Of a stretch of DNA of 64,000 nt, positions 39,534-54,500 are shown piece by piece. The notes beneath the pieces were generated by a model. That model was not told the DNA's origin. It searched no databases and worked only from the letters and a program-made list of their open reading frames with translations. The number at the start of each line of letters is the position of its first letter. The first letter of the stretch is position 1. This DNA is from Elusimicrobiales bacterium (GTDB lineage: Bacteria; Elusimicrobiota; Elusimicrobia; Elusimicrobiales; UBA9959): the NCBI GenBank assembly GCA_028688015.1, contig JAQTZB010000001.1, forward strand, positions 124,001 through 188,000, in the 5' to 3' direction. Position numbers and translations under genes: made by a program.

Positions 39534-42500
39534 TTACTTGGCCACCACCACGGTGCCGGTGATCACCTTGTCGCCGGACTCCACCTGGTAGATGTACACG
39601 CCGCCTTTCACGAACGCGCCGGCCTGGTCCTTGCCGTTCCAGAACATCCAGGCGCCCTCGTACTCCAGGTTGCGCCGCACCAGCGCTCCCGTGATATCGA
39701 AGATCCTGATGGTCACTTCCGCCCCTTCCGGGTTCTCGAAGTAGAACCGGGCGCGGTTGACGTCGACGGAGGCCTCGTCGGGGGTGAAGACGCGCGGCGA
39801 GACCTTGGTAAAGCTGAACGAGGCGGCCAGCGGGGCGGCCCTGACGGCGAACTGGCCCAGCACGCGGGAGTAGGTGGAGATCTCCCTGTTGACCACGTCG
39901 AGGTCGCCGCCGATCTTGATCCATTCCACGCCGTTGTACCAGAACAGCGCGCGCTGGCCGCTGACGGCCGACGCGCCGGCGCCGCCGGTGGGATAGGCGA
40001 GGGTGATCTTGATGCCCCGCCTGTCGTTGGTCTTCAGGCTGGCGGCCAGCTCGGAGGGCGCGTTGTGGGCGGTTATATTGTAGGCGACCTCGTAGCCGGG
40101 GGCGGCTTCTTCCTCGACCCTGATGTCGATCGGGGCCGCGGGCGAGATCTTGTCCATCACTACGCCGGGGATCTTTACCCAGGCCGCCGCGCCGTTGGCG
40201 TTTTCGGGGCTCATGTAGTAGTAATTCGGCACGCGCTCTGGGTCCTCGATCTTGCTGGGAACTTCCACTATGATCGAAGTCTCGGCTCCCCCGCTCTGCT
40301 GGTTGTCGTCGAGCTTGGTCTTGATCTTGATGAAGGTGGTCTGGTTCTCGTCCACCTGCACCGTGCAGGTGGTGGAGCTGCCGGCCACGGCCGTGCTGGC
40401 GGTCACGCCGCCGCGCAGCGAGGCCGACTGCTCTATGATGTAGCTGGCCACCGCCGCGGACGAGACCGTGACCGGCGTCCAGGCCAGCGTCACGGAGGTG
40501 GACGTGACCTCCGCCTTGAAGGCCGGGGGTTCCGGCTGCTGCCTGAACACCACGGAAATGGTCCCGGTGGCGTCGGTGGCGTTGTAGCCGGCGTCGCCCG
40601 CGAAGGAGGCCAGGTAGACATAGGTGCCGCTGGAGGCCGGGGCGGTGAAGGTGGACAGCGCCAGGCCCAGGGCGTTGGTGGTGGAGACGACCGTCAGGCC
40701 GCGGAAAGTGAGGGTCAGCGCCTTGCCCTGCACGGGGTAAGCGGCCCCGGTCATCAGGGTGGCCGACGCGGAGAACACCTCGCCCGTGCCCACGATGACG
40801 TCGTAGCCGCGCAGGAAGGTGCTGAAGCCCTTGGAGGCTATGAGCATGGACCCGGTGTCGGAGGCCGGCACGTATTGCGCGTCCCCGGCGAAGCGGGCGG
40901 TGAAGAAGTAGTCGCCGGCCAGCGCCGGGGCGACGAAGGCGACCTCGGCCGAGCCGGTGGAGCTGGTCACCCCCGAGAGGGTCTCCGTGGCCACGCCGTT
41001 GAAGAACTCGAAGACCACGGTTTTCGCGGCGATGTAGGCCCCGGTCAGTTCGTCGCGGAGCACGGCCTTGGCCAGGAAGGTGTCGCCTGCGTAGGCGACC
41101 ACGTCCCTGGCGGTCAGGGAGTCCGGGTAGCGCAGCGCGGTCAGCGTGTTGGTGCCGGAGGCGGCGGAATAATCCAGGTCTCCGGCGAAGGACGCGGTGA
41201 GCTGGTAGGTGCCGCTGGAGACGGGGGTCGTGAAGGCGGCGGTGGCCAGGCCGACGGCGTCCGTGAAGCCGGCCGCCGTGAAGGTGGCCACCCCGTTGAA
41301 GAACTCGAACAGCAGGACCTTGCCGGGGACGGGCAGGTCGGTGGCGGTCAGGGTGCCCGAGGCCGTGAAGACGGCGCCGATATAGGCGGCGGCCGGGTCC
41401 AGCACCAGCTTGGTGCGGATCGCGCCGGTGCCGTCGTCCACGAAGACGGTCAGCGCGGCGGTGGAGACGTAGGGCAGGTAGACGGCGTCGCCGTCTTCGA
41501 ACCTGGCCGTCAGGACGAAGGTGCCGGTGGAGGCCGGGGAGACGAAGGCGGCGGTAGAGAGGCCGGTGACCGAGGTGAACGAAACGGTGGTCTGGGTGTA
41601 GGTGCCGCAGTTGAGCTCGAAGATGACGGGCTTGCCGGGGATGGGCTGGCCGGCCAGCGCGCTGCCGTTGACGTTGTCGTAGAAGCGGGCCTCAACGCCG
41701 ACGTTCTTGGAGGGCGTGGCCTGGGCGTTCATGGCCAGCAGCAGCGACTCGCGGCGGATGACGTTCACCACGTTGGCCGTGTCGCTGGAGGCCACGTAGT
41801 TGGTGTCCCCCTCATAGGCCGCCTCGTAATTGTAGGTGCCTGTGGAGGCCAGCAGGTTGGTCGGGAAGGAGGCCGTGGCCTTGCCGATCTCGTTGCTGGC
41901 GCTGGTGACGGAGCTTCCCTCGAAGGTGAAGGTTATGGGCAGGCCCTGCAGCTGCACGCCTATGGAGTCCCTTATGGTGGCCTCGGCGGGCAGGGGCTCG
42001 TAGATCTTAAGCGTTATGCCGCCGCGGGCGTCCAGCGTGGTCAGGTTCAGCGCTATCGTGACCGGCGAGGACGAGGAACTGCCGGTATAGGCGACGCCGT
42101 CGCCCACGAACTCGGCGCCGTAGAAGGAGGTGCCGGTGGAGGCCGGGGCTGCGAAGGTGACGGAGGAGCCGCCGAACGCGTCGGTGAAGGCGGTCAGCGT
42201 GGACCCCTCGAAGTAGAAGCTCAGTGTGCTGCCGGCTATGCCGAATTGGGAGGTGACGTCCACCAGGCGGGCCGCCAGCTGCAGCGGCGCGCCCAGCTTG
42301 GCGGAGACCTCCGAGGTGAACAGGATGGTGGGGCGCGGGCCCACCGTGGCGGTGCCGGTGCCGTTGGCGGCCGCGTAGCGCTCGTCGCCGTAGAAGGCGG
42401 CGTAGTAGCTGTAGGTGCCTGAGGACGCCGGCGCGGTGAAGACGTACCGGGCCTCGCCCTGCGCGTCGGTGGTGACGCTGCCGAAACCGCCCTCGAAGTT

Positions 42501-45500
42501 GAGGTCCACGCTGAGGCCCTGCACGGGCTGGTTGAAGGCGTCCTTGAGCTGCACCCGCGCGGTGAACGTGCTGGCGGCCAGCAGGTCGGTGACGTTATAG
42601 GACAGCATGGTGACGGGGCGCAGCGTGACAACTACGGAGCCGGGCTTGGAATCCGGGGAATAGGTGTCGTCGCCGTGGAAAGTGGCCTGGTAGCTGACCG
42701 TGCCGGAAGAGAAAGGCGCGAAGAAGGTAGCGGACGCCATGCCCCCGCCGTCGGTGTTGGCCGTTATTGTGGTCCCGTTGAAGAGGAAATCTATGTCGCG
42801 CCCGCTCACGCCGGCGAGCAGGCCGGGGTCGTAGAGCGTCGCCGTGGCCGTGAAGGAACTGTAGGCCGAGGTAAAGGCGGTTATCGGGATAACCACGGAG
42901 GGGCGCAGCGTCACTACCAGGGTGCCGGTGGCGTTGCTGGCGGAATAGATGGAGTCGCCGTCGAAATGGGCCGTGTAGAAATAGGTGCCGGACGAGGCCG
43001 GGGCGCTGAAGGTGGAAGAGGCGATGCCCGACTGGCCGGCCGCGTTGGTGATGCCGGACTTTTCCGCCGCTATGAACTTGAAGCGGATGGGCTTGTCGTC
43101 CAGGGTCATCGACAGGTAGTCGGTGAGCTTGGCCTTGGCCGTGAACTCTCCCAGCGAGATAGTTTCGTCGTCGAAGGCGACCAGCGAGGTCAGCAGGCCC
43201 ACCTTCACCAGCGCCGCGGCGCTGGAGGTGGTGTAGGTGTAGTTGCCCTCGAAGGTGGCGGTGTAGTTGTAGACGTCGGGCGTGAGCGACACGCTGAAGG
43301 TGATGGAGGCGACGCCCACCGCGTTGGTGGTAGCGTAGCCCTCGGCCTTCTTGACGTCGTTGCGGTCCTTGAAGACGAACTTGACCGGGACGCCGGGCAC
43401 GTAATAGCCGGGCAGGTCTTCCAGCGCGGGGTCCACCAGCCTGGCGGTCAGGGTGAACGGCTCGCCCACGTTGGCGTTGGCGTCGTTCACCTCCACGCGC
43501 GTCTCGCGGGTGCCCACCGTGACGGCGCCGGTGGCCGAGGTCAGCGCGTAGACCGTGTCGCCGGCGAAGTCCACGGTGTAATAGTACACGCCTGAGGAGA
43601 TCGGCGCGGAGAAGTTAACCAGGGCCAGGCCGGCGGCGTCGGTGGCCGCGGTGCTGGTAACCCCGTTGAAGCTGAAGCCGATTTCCTTGCCGGCCACCAC
43701 GGTGGCGAGGCGCACGTCATAGAGGGTGGCGCTGGCGGTGAAGACCTCCAGGGCCACCGTGCCCGCGTCCGAGGGCGCCAGCGCCGTGGGGCGCTGCATG
43801 ACGGCCACGGTGGAGGTGGCCGCGGCCGCGGCGTAGGTGGCGTCGCCGGCGAAGTCCGCCGCCAGCTCATAGTCGCCGTTGGCGGCCGGGGTCTGGGAGT
43901 AGGTGGCCGTGGCCACGCCGAGCGCGCTGCTCTCCGCGGAGGCGCTTACGCCGTCGAGCAGGTAGGAGACCAGGCGTCCCTGCAGCGGGGCCCCGGTGGC
44001 GAGGTCGCGGATGGACGCGGAGGCCAGGTAGGTCTCGAAGGGATAGACCGAGCCGTCGGCGGCGGTGAGGGCGGCCGGGCGCTGGAGCACCGTAACGGCG
44101 CGGCTGGAATAGCTGGCGTCGTAGATGGCGTCTCCGTCGAAGGCCGCCTCCACCACGTAAGTGCCGGAGGAGGCCGGGCCCGCGAAGGTCGAGACCGCCA
44201 CGCCGCCCGGGTCGGTGACGGAGCTGAAGTCCTCCGCGCGGAAGGTGAAAGTGAGGGTCCTGCCGGCGGCGTAGACCACGGGGTTATTCTTGTCGCTCAG
44301 CGTGGCGGTGGCGGTGAACACGTCGAGCGCCAGGATCGTGGCCGGGTCTATGGTGATGGCCGACAGGCGCCGCAGCACGGAGACCGGCGCGCTGGAGGCG
44401 GAGGCCTGGTAGCGCGCGTCCCCCGCGAAGGAGACGTCCAGGCGCAGCGTGCCGCTGGACGACGGGGCCATGAAGGTGGAGACTGCCACGCCGCCCGGGC
44501 CGGTCAGCGCCGTGAAGCTGCTGCCCTGGAAAACGAAGAGCAGCGGCTTGCCCGTTGGCGGCGCGCCCGGCGCCAGGGTGTCGGTAAGCGTGGCGGTGGC
44601 GGTAAAGATCTCCCCCGCGCGGGTGAGCACCCAGTCGGGCGCCAGGCCCACGGGGCGCCGGTCCACCAGCAGCTGCGCGGTGGTATTGTTGGGCAGGTAG
44701 CGGGCGCTGCCGCCGAAGTTCAGGGCCGCGTAGAAGGTGCCGCTGGAGGAAGGCGCGGAGAAGGTGGCTACGGCCACGCCGTCGATGTCCGCGGGCGAGA
44801 TGAAAGTGGCGCCGGCGAAGACGAACGCGACGGTGGAGCCTGAGACCGCGTCGGCGTTCAGCGCGTCGGAGAGGGTCAGCGTGGAGGTGAAGACCTCCTC
44901 AATGATGCCGGCCATGGCCGGGGCGGCCAGCAGTACGGGGCGCCGCAGCACGGTCAGCGTGCCCGTGGAGTTGGCGGCCGCGTAGGTGGCGTCGCCGGCG
45001 AAAGAGGAGTTCAGCTGGAAAGTCCCGGAGGAGTTAGGCGCGGTGAAGCCGGCCGAGGCCTTGCCGCCCGCGCCGGTGGCGGCCGCGGAGCTGGCGCCGA
45101 AGGTGAAGAGCACCGTCCTGGAGCCGATAGGGGCCAGGGTGGCCTGGTCCACCAGCGTGGCCGTGGATGTAAAGGGTTCGTCTATGGTGCCCAGGGAATT
45201 ATCCTGCATCAGCAGGACCTGGCGCGCGGTGACGGCTACGGAGCCGTAGGCGTACGCGGGATAGAAAGTGTTGTCCCCGGTGAAGTCGACGCGGTACTGG
45301 TAAGTGCCTGTGGACGCCGGCGCGGCGAAGGTGGACACGGCTACGCCGGCGGGGGTCGTCACGCCGCTGTTCGTGATGGTGCTCCCCCCCACGAAGAAGC
45401 TGAAGCGGACCGTAGCGCCCGACAGTTTCTGGACCGGCAGTTTCAGGTCGGCCAGCGTGGCGGTGGCCGTGAAGACGTCCAGCGCCTTGACCGTGACCGG

Positions 45501-48500
45501 GTCCGGCGTCAGCAGGGCCTGGCGCTTGTTCACCAGCACCGACAGCGCGGTGGTGGTAGAGTCGTACAGCGCGTCGCCGGAGAACGAGGCCTGCAGCGAG
45601 TAGGTGCCGGAGGCCACCGCGGCCGAGTAGGTGGAATAAGCCACGCCGGAGCCCTGGGTAAGGGCCAGGAAGGGCTCGGTCTCGAAGTTGAAGACCAGTT
45701 GTTTACCGGGCACCGGGGCCGAGAGATAGTTGGAGAGGGTGGCGGTGGCGGTCAGCACCTCGTTCATGGTGACGGTGATGGCGGGCCCGGCCAGCCAGGT
45801 CGGGTAGCGCAGGGCCGTTACGGTGCGCGTGGCCACGTTGGGGTTGTAGCTGGCGTCGCCGGCGTACGAGACCTGCAGCGCGAAGGGGCCGGAAGAGGAC
45901 GAAGCCGTGTAGGTAGTGGTAGCCACGCCCAAGCCGTTGGTCACGGCGGGCAGCGTGCTGGCCTGGAACAGGAAGGAGAGCGTTTTGACCGGCACGGTGC
46001 TGTTGCTGACCGCGTCGAACAGGGTGCCGGAGGGCGTAAAGGAACTGTTAATGATTATATTGGCGGGCCCGGCCAGGGTCAGCCGGCTGTTGCGCCGCGC
46101 CAGCGTGACGCTGCTGGCGTAGACGGAGGTTGCGAAATAGGTGGCGTCTCCGGGGGACCAGATATTCAGGAAATAGGTGCCTGAGGAGGCAGGCGCCGCG
46201 AAATTGGTCGTACCCGAGCCCAGGCCGGCCGTGTTGACGGTCTGCGTGGCGACGTTCTGCAGCGAGAAGCTCAGGGGGTGCCCGTTGACCGGCGCGGAGC
46301 TGACGCTGTCGTAGAAGGTGCCGCTGGCGGTGAAAACGTCGAAGACCCGGGTAGAGACGAACACGCCCCTGACGAAAGCGCTGCGCTTGGTCACGCTCAG
46401 GGGCACCAGGGTGGAGGTGGAGGCGTAGGTGGCGTCGCCGGCGAAGGCGCCGGTCACAGTGTAATTCCCCGCCGCGGCGGTAGCCTGGTAGGAGGCCGTG
46501 GCCAGGCCCACGGCGTCGGTCACCGCGCCGGTGCTGGGCGTGCCGGTCCAGCTGAAGGTGAAGACCACGGGGCGCGCGGCCAGCTGCAGGGCGCCGTTGT
46601 TGGGGTCGGTCAGCGTAGCGGTGGTCCTGAAGATGTCCAGGGCGACGGCGGAGACGGGGTTGAGCGCGATGGCCGTCTGGCGCTGGGTGACGGTTACGGT
46701 TATGGTGCTGGCGCTGGTGCCGTAGAGCGGGTCCCCGTCGAAGTAGGCGTTCAGCTTGTAGGTGCCGGAGGAGGCCGGGGCCGCCCAGGAGGAGCCCGCC
46801 ACGCCGAAGCCGTCGGTCGTCACGTTGAAAGTGCTGCCCTGGAAGACGAAGCGCATGGGCTTGGCGGTCACCGTGAAATTATCGATGTCCCTGAGCGTGA
46901 CCGTGGCGTAGAACACGTCCAGCGCGCTCACCGTGACGTTGGTGAAGGGCACTACGCTGGTGGGGCGGCGCAGCACGGTCAGGGCCAGCGTGGTGGAGCT
47001 GGGGAAGTATTTGTAGTCGCCCGCGAACTCCACCGGCAAGGAGTAGGCGCCGGTGGCTACGTTGGCCGTAAAGACGGCGGTGGAGCGGCCCACGGCGTTG
47101 GTGAGCGGGAACAGCGTGCTGCCGTTGAAGGTGAAGCCGACGGGCTTATTGGGCACGGTGCTGGTGAACATGTCCCACAGCGTGGCGGTGGTGGTGAACA
47201 CCCGGTTGGCAATGGCGGTGGCGGCCACCGGCGTCAGGTAGGTGGAGCGCATGGCCGCCGTGACCGTAGCCGTGGCCGGCGTCGGCAGGCTGGGCTCGTA
47301 GGAAGAGTCGCCGTTAAAGACCGCGCTTATCTGGTTGGCGCCGGTAGAGACGGTCACCGAGAAGGTGGCTACGGCCACGCCCAGCAGGCCGCCGGTGCCG
47401 GTCTTTGCGTTGAAGTTGCGGCCCTCGAAGGTGAAAAGAACGTCCTTGCCGGCCAGCAGCGCGCCGTTGTTGGAAAGCGTGGCGGTGGCCGTGAAGACCT
47501 TGTCTATTATGGTAGAGGCGTTCGCCAGCGAGAGCTGCGTGGGCCGGCGTGTGACGGTTACGGTCGCGGTGGAGGCCAGGCTGGGCGCGTAGGTGGCGTC
47601 GCCCAGGAAGAACCCCTCCACCTTATAGGTGCCGGACGAGGCCGGGGCCCCGGTAGACGCCGTGACTACCAGGCCGGAGGAGTTGGAGGCCGAGGTATCC
47701 TTGGTGCTGACGGCTACGGCCAGCCAGTTGAAGCTTATCCTGGCGAACTTGCCCGCCGGGGTGCTGGAACTGACCACGTCCCGGAAGGTGGCGGAGGCGA
47801 AGAAGGTGTCGTAAACCGACATCGTTATATTCTCGGGGGCCACCACGCAGTTGCGGCGCAGCACCGTTATGGTGTTGCTGCCGCTGGAGACGGTATATTC
47901 CGGGTCGTTGACGTCCTCGAAGGCGCCGTCCAGGCGCCACGGCCCCGATGACGGGCCCGCGCTGAACTGCAGGAAGGCCTTGCCGGCTGCGTCGGTGACC
48001 AGGGCCGGCAGCTTGAGGCCTTTATAGGTGAAAGAGATCACCTTGCCCGCCACGGGCGCGCCCTTCCACCGCAGCGTGGCGGTGGCGTTGAAGACCTCCA
48101 GCGCGGTGGTGACTCCGGGGTCCACGGTGAGCCCGGTGACCCTCTTTGCCACGTTGACCTGGGTGGTGGTAGTGGTGGAGGTGTAGATGTCGTCGCCGGT
48201 GAAAGTGGCGGTGAGCGAGTACGTCTGGCCGCCGACTCCGGGCGCGGTGTAGGTGACGGTGGCCACGCCCAGCGCGTTGGTCACGGCCGACTGGGCGTCG
48301 ACCCCGTTGAACAGGAAGTTCACGGTGCGGCCGGCTACCAGGGTGGTCGGCGAGAGGGTGTGGTCGCGCAGGGTGGCCGTGGCTATGAAGAGGGCGTTGA
48401 CCTCGGTGTCCACTACCGGCGCGGTTATGCCGGAGGTGCGGCGCGTCACCGTGATGGTGGCCGAGGCGGCGCTGGCGTAGAAGGCCGTGTCGCCGGCGAA

Positions 48501-51500
48501 GGCCGCGTCCAGCCGGAAGGTGCCGGTGGAGAGGGGTATGAAGGTCCTGACGGCCTTGCCGTCTATGTCGGTTGGGTTCTGCCCCAGGAGGTTGCCGTTA
48601 TAGGTAAAGCTGATCAGCTTGCTCTCTACCCCCGCCCCGCTGACTGCGCCCAGCAGGGTGGCGGTGCTGTAGTAGGTCATGTTGACCACTATGGTGCCGT
48701 CGGGCACGCTGAGCGTGGTGGAGGCCACGTTGACGGTGACCGGGTTGACCGGGTCGGCGCTGGCCGCGTAGGTGGCGTCGCCGGCGAAGGCCGCGGTATA
48801 GTTGTAATTGCCGGTGCTGAGCGGGGCGGTGAAGAGCACGGAAGTCTGGCCGTTGACGTCGGTGACTCCGGAGCTGTTGAAGGTGCCGCCGCCGGTGAAG
48901 ACGAAGTCGAGCGTGTACCCTTCCAGCTTCTGGCCGAACTCGTCTATCAGGCTGGCGGAGGCGGTGAACTGCGCTCCGGAAGGGGCCGTCACGTCCGTGC
49001 CCGAAACGAAGGTCTGGCGCTTGCGCACTTCCACCTGCCGGTTGGTGGTGGTGATGTTGTAAACCTGCGAGCCGTCGAAATTGGCGGAATACGGGTAGAA
49101 GGCGGCCGTGGCCGGCGCGGTGAAAGAGACGGAGGCCTTGCCGTCGGCGGCGGTGGTGCCGTAGAGGGTGCTGCCGTTGAAGACGAACCGGATCTGCTGG
49201 CCGGCCAGCGGCGTGGAGACGCCAACCAGGTCGAAGGTCTTGTCGGAGAGCGTGGCGGTTATGGTGAAAGCGTTGTTGGTGGGCGTGGTGATGTCCACGG
49301 CGTCGATGTAGGTGACGCGGCGCAGCGAGGTGACGGTCCTGGTGTCGCTGCTGAGGGCGTAGACGGAGTCTCCGGGGAAGGTGGCCGAGTACTGGTAGAC
49401 GCCCGAGGAGACCGGCGCGGCGAAGGTGAAACTGGACACGCCCAGCGCGTTAGTCGCCCTGGAGCCGTTGACGTCCGGCTGCCTGTGGAAGACGAAACTG
49501 ATGGTCTTGGCGGGGATCGTGCTGTTGTTCAGGTCCAGGTCCACCAGGGTGGCCGTGCTGACGAAGTTCTCCTGGATATAGACCTGCGGCACGTCTAGCG
49601 CCGTGGTCTGCGTGCGGCGCTTGACCACCTGCACGGTGTTGGAGTTGTCCGCGGAACCGTTGTTGTCGGAATCCTCGGTGAACGAGGCCGTGTAGTTGTA
49701 GTTGGCCGGGACATAGGGCGCCCAGTAGGTGACCGTGGCCACGCCGATGGCGTTGGTGACCGCGCTGAGGTCTATGGTGGGGCCGGCCGTGCTGGTGAAG
49801 ACGAAATTGATGGTTTTGCCAGCCAGCGGAGTGTTAGTGGCCCCGGTGGAGATATAAAGCGTCGCCTTGGCCTGGAAGCTGTTCCCGGCCGGTACGTTCG
49901 GCACGTCCTCCGCCGCCAGCATGGTGATGTTTTTCTCCACCACTACGGTGCCGGTGGTGGTGAACGGCATATAGGCCGGATCGCCGTCCGGGAAACGCGC
50001 GATGTATGTGTAAGTGCCGACGGACATGCCGGCGAAGGTTGCCTTGACCTTGCCGATCACCCCGGTTGAGCCCGTGACAAGCGTCTGCGTCGTGACGAGG
50101 ACGATCTCCAGCGATTTGCTGTTGATCCCGGGGGAGCCCGCCTGCGACAGGTCCATCAGCTTTACCGTGATATCGATGGGTTTCTGCGCGCCTACGGTAA
50201 AGGGCTCGGAGTCCGGCATAATGTAGGTCTGCCGCCTGCCCACGCTTATCACCCTGGGGGAAGTAGTACCGTAGTTGTCGTGGAAATAGAAGGAGCTGGT
50301 GCCGGTGAAGGTGTAGCCCAGCAAGTACTTGCCGGCCGCCGGAGGCGTGTGGACGGTGGCGGTGGAGATGTTCCCGGCCAGTGTCACGCCGGGGCTCCAG
50401 GCGCTCCATTTGGCCTGGTTGTTGCAGTTGGTGAAATCGGAAGCTTCACAGGCGCCCGCGCAGGGCAGAGTGCAGATCCTGTAGGAGAAAGGATACCCGA
50501 CAAGGTACGGATTAGCCTGCGGCCTGCTCCACCAGTCCAGGAGTTTGCCGTTGACCAACACGTCCTGGTCCGGGAAAGTTTCGGTAATGGAAGGCAGATC
50601 GAAATAGGCCGGGCTGTTGGCTATCACTATCTTGGAAGTAGTGTTATCGTAAACATCGGTCCCGCCGGTGGTGCCGACAGGGGAGTAAGTGCCGTTGCCG
50701 GGGAAGTTAACCGTGCACGGGTAAACCCCGGCTGTGGTCACATAGGAATACGGGGAACTGCTTATGGCGTGCCCGACCGGGGCGGCATAGCTGGTGACGC
50801 CCGTCCGGGTGGAGGTCAGGCAGACGAAGGTCATGGTCGACCCGCCCACGCCTTTCGCGTCGAAGGAATCGAATAAGGTGGCGCCCACGTTGAAAGCGTT
50901 GAAAGTGTGGGCGTAGTAGCTGCCCTCCATTACGCTGCCGGCGCCGGGGTACGCTCCGTAATTAGGGGACAGGTAGGTAGGGCGCGTCTGTACGGAGACC
51001 GCCTTCTCCGAATCTTCGGCGCGGTTGGGATTATAAGAAAGGTCCCCGTAGAAATAGCCGTAGTAAGAGTAGGTGCCCGAAGACGGCGGCGATAGGAAAG
51101 TGACGCTGGCCACGCCGAGCGCGTTGGTTACGGCCGTCTGGGTGGAATTCTGGAAGACAAAGGTTATCGAGGAGTTGGCGATGTTCACGCCGGCTTGCTG
51201 GCCGTCGGAAAGGGTAGCAATGACGGTAAAGCTGGAGCTAGGCGCGTTGGCGCGGGAAGCGTAAGGCTGGGTGGGGTCGGTAACTATCCCGAAGAGCACC
51301 GGCCTGCGGTTGACCGTTATGGTGCCGCTGCTGGTGCTGGCGCCGTAGACGGAGTCGCCGGCGAAAGCGGCGGTGTAGCCGTAGGTGCCGGTGCTCGCCG
51401 GCGCTATGTAGGAAGTGGTCGACACGCCCCCTGAGGTCACTGCGTTGGACGTGTAGGTCACGGCATACGGCCTGAACGTAAAGACGATGGTCTTGGTTGC

Positions 51501-54500
51501 GGTCACCAGCTCGTTGCCGGCCTCTATGTCGCGCAGTTTGGCCGTGCCGATGAACTTGTAGTTCACCACGGCGTCGGGCACGTCCAGCACCTCCAGCACG
51601 GTGGGCTTCAGGATCACGCCCACGGTGGCGTAGGCGGTGGCGGGATTGTAGAGCGCGTCGCCGTTGTAGGTGACCTTGTAGACGAAGGTGCCGGTGCTGA
51701 GCGGCGCTATGAACGAGGTCGTGGCCACGCCTACCCCGTTGGTCACTGCGTTCTTGCTGGACACGAAGACGAAAGTCAGCGTTTTCGTAGAGAGGGTTAG
51801 CGCCCCGTCGGCGAAGACGGCCGAGGCCGTGAAGGTGCTGGCCGCGGGCACGCCGGTCAGGTCGCTGGGGTTGATGGCCGCCGTGCGGCGGTTGACCAGC
51901 ACCGAAGAGGTTTCCATGGTGCCGTTATAGAGGGCGCTGCCGGCGAAGGAGGCCGTGTAGGTGTAAGTGCCGGTGGAGGTCGGCGCCGCGAACTGCACGC
52001 TGGCTATGCCGGTGGAATCGGTGATGGCGTTGAGTGTGTAGGTAGAGCCGGTGAACGAGAAGGTGACGGTGTAGCTGGCCAGGAAGGTGCCCAGATCGTA
52101 GTCGCTCAGGCGGGCCGTCACCGTGAAGGTGTCCTTGGCCACCGCCGACAGGATGTCCGAGGTCTGCAGAGCCGTGTTGCGGCGGCCGGGGTAGACGGTC
52201 TTGCTGACGGAGGCCGCCGAATACAGGGCGTCGCCGGCGAACGAGACCGTGATGGGCAGGGTGGCGGTGCTGGACACGGTGTAGTAGTTGGTGGCGCCGT
52301 AACCTACGGCGTCCGTCATGGCCGTCTGAGTGGAGGTCCTGAACAGGAACGAGAGGGTCTTGGAGGGCAGCTTGGCGCCGGTGGTGAAATCCTTCAGCAC
52401 GGCGTAGGCGGTGAAGGTGCTGTTGGCCGGCGGATAGTAGTCCGACATTTCCAGGACCGCGGGGCGGCGCGTTACGGTCAGGGTCTCGCTGCTGGAGGTG
52501 CCGGAATAGTTAGTGTTGCCGGCGAAGGTGGCGGAGTAAGTATAGGGGCCGGTAACACCGGAAGACAGGTAGACCACGCTGGCTATGCCGGAGGGGTTGG
52601 TAACGGCGGAGAGCGTATAGGTGGCGTTCTGCAGGGTGAAGCTGACCGTCTTGCCGGAGATGCCGGTGCCCCAGCTGGTGTCCAGCAGCGTGGCCGAAAG
52701 CGTAACGGTGGAATTGGCTATGGCCGAGATAGGGCCCACGTTGATATTGGAGAGCCTGCGGTTCACCGTGACGGTCGAGCTGCCCGACTGGGCCGAGTAG
52801 TTGGTGTCGCCCATGAACTGCACCGAGAAGCCGTAGACGCCCTGCACGCTCATCGAAGAGAAGGCGGCCGAGGTGGCCACCCCCCCCGCGCCGGTGGTGG
52901 CAGTCAGCGTGGAGCCGTTGAAGTAGAAGGAGAGCTGCTTGCCCTGTATGGGGACGCCGTCGTCGGTGAAAGTGGCGCTCAGGTAGATGGAGTCCCAGAC
53001 GTACCGGCTGGAAGCGATGGGCGTCAGGGTGGGCGGGCGCCGGTTGACGGTCAGCGTGCCGGTGGAGGCGGCGGCGGCGTAAGCCGCGTCGCCGGCGAAA
53101 TTGGCGAACCAACTGAAGGTGCCGGTGCTGGCCGGGGCGCTGAAGGTGGAGCTGGCCACGCCGGCCCCGCTGGTAACGAAGTTACCCGCTGGCACGGTGC
53201 TGAAGGCCAGGCGGATAACCTTGCCGTTTACCACGGAGTTGGTGGCGCCGTCCCGGAACTCGGCCGTGGCCGTGAAGGTGGTGCCCCAGATGGCCGTGAG
53301 CGGGAAGGCGGTGAGGTTAACGGAGCGCTGCGTCACCGTGATGGCGCCGGTGCTGCTGTTGGCCGAGTACAGCGCGGTGCCCGGGAAGGTGGCGCTGTAG
53401 CTGTAGGTGCCCGCCACGCCGGTGCCGGTGTAGACGGAATAAGCGCGGCCCAGGCTCCCCCCGGAAGAGCCGGTCTGGGTGGATTGGAAGACCCCGTCGT
53501 AGTTGAAGGAGATGGTTTGGCTGCTGATATATTCGCCGGTGATGCCGTCCTTCAGGTCGGCCACGGCCTGGATGGAATCCAGCGCGAAAACGAACCTGGG
53601 GTAGGCCGTCAGCACCGTGGGGCGCTTGTCCAGCGTGACCGTGGCGGTGTCGCTGCCGGCCACGTAAAAGGCGTCCTGTTCGGAGGTTACGTAGTATTCG
53701 AACGCGCCGGTGGAGAGCGCTGCCTGGTAGGTCACCGAGGCCACGCCGAGAGAGTCGGTCGTTGCCGTCAGCGTGGAGCCGCCGAAGACGAAGGTCAGCG
53801 TCTTGCCCTGGATGCCCGCAGGAGAGAAGGCCACGTCCTTCAGCTGCGCGGTGGCCGTGAAGCTGGAACCTACCAGGGCGGACAGGTCGGCGGCGGCCAG
53901 CGAGACGGGCCGCCTCTCTATGGTGATGGTGCCGGTGGAGTCCGCCGGCGAATATCCCTCGTCGCCGGAGAAGTAATAGTAGCAGCTGGCGCCGCGCGCC
54001 AGCGCGCCTGAGGCGAACGAGGCCGTGGATACCCCGTTGGCGTCGGTGACCACCGTCGCAGATGAGCCCTCGAAGACGAAGACCAGCGGCTTGCCGGGCA
54101 CGCGCTGGGCGGTGATGCCGTCGTACAGCGTGGCGCGGGCAGTGAAAGAGGCGTTGACGTAGCCCTGGGCGGCCTCGCCGGCCAGGCTGAGCGGGCGCGG
54201 GGTAACCGTCAGGGCGGCGCCGCTTGCGCTGGCGGCGTAGGTGTCGTCACCGGGGAAGTCCGCGGCGAAAGAGTAGGTGCCGGAGGAGGCGGGCGCCATG
54301 AAGGTGGACACGGCCACGCCCGAAGCGTTGGTGACCGCCGTCTGGGTGGAGCCCTGGAAGTAGAAGCTGACGGTAGAGCCCTGCACCGGCAGCGCGCCGT
54401 CCAGCAGGGTGGCCTGCGCGCTGAACTCGGCCCCGGCCAGGGAGGAGAGGGGCTGCGCCACCAGGCTGGTGACGCGCAGGCCCACGCCGACCCGGCTGAC

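Noticed and set aside
40065..42422. Long open frame on the plus strand opposite the giant gene, with similar ones at 17161-19287, 19438-21990, 22192-23580, 37335-39059 and 46278-47951
   Set aside because: They lie antisense to well-supported genes, are rich in Gly, Ala, Arg and Val as expected from GC-rich complements, and have no domains or ribosome sites.
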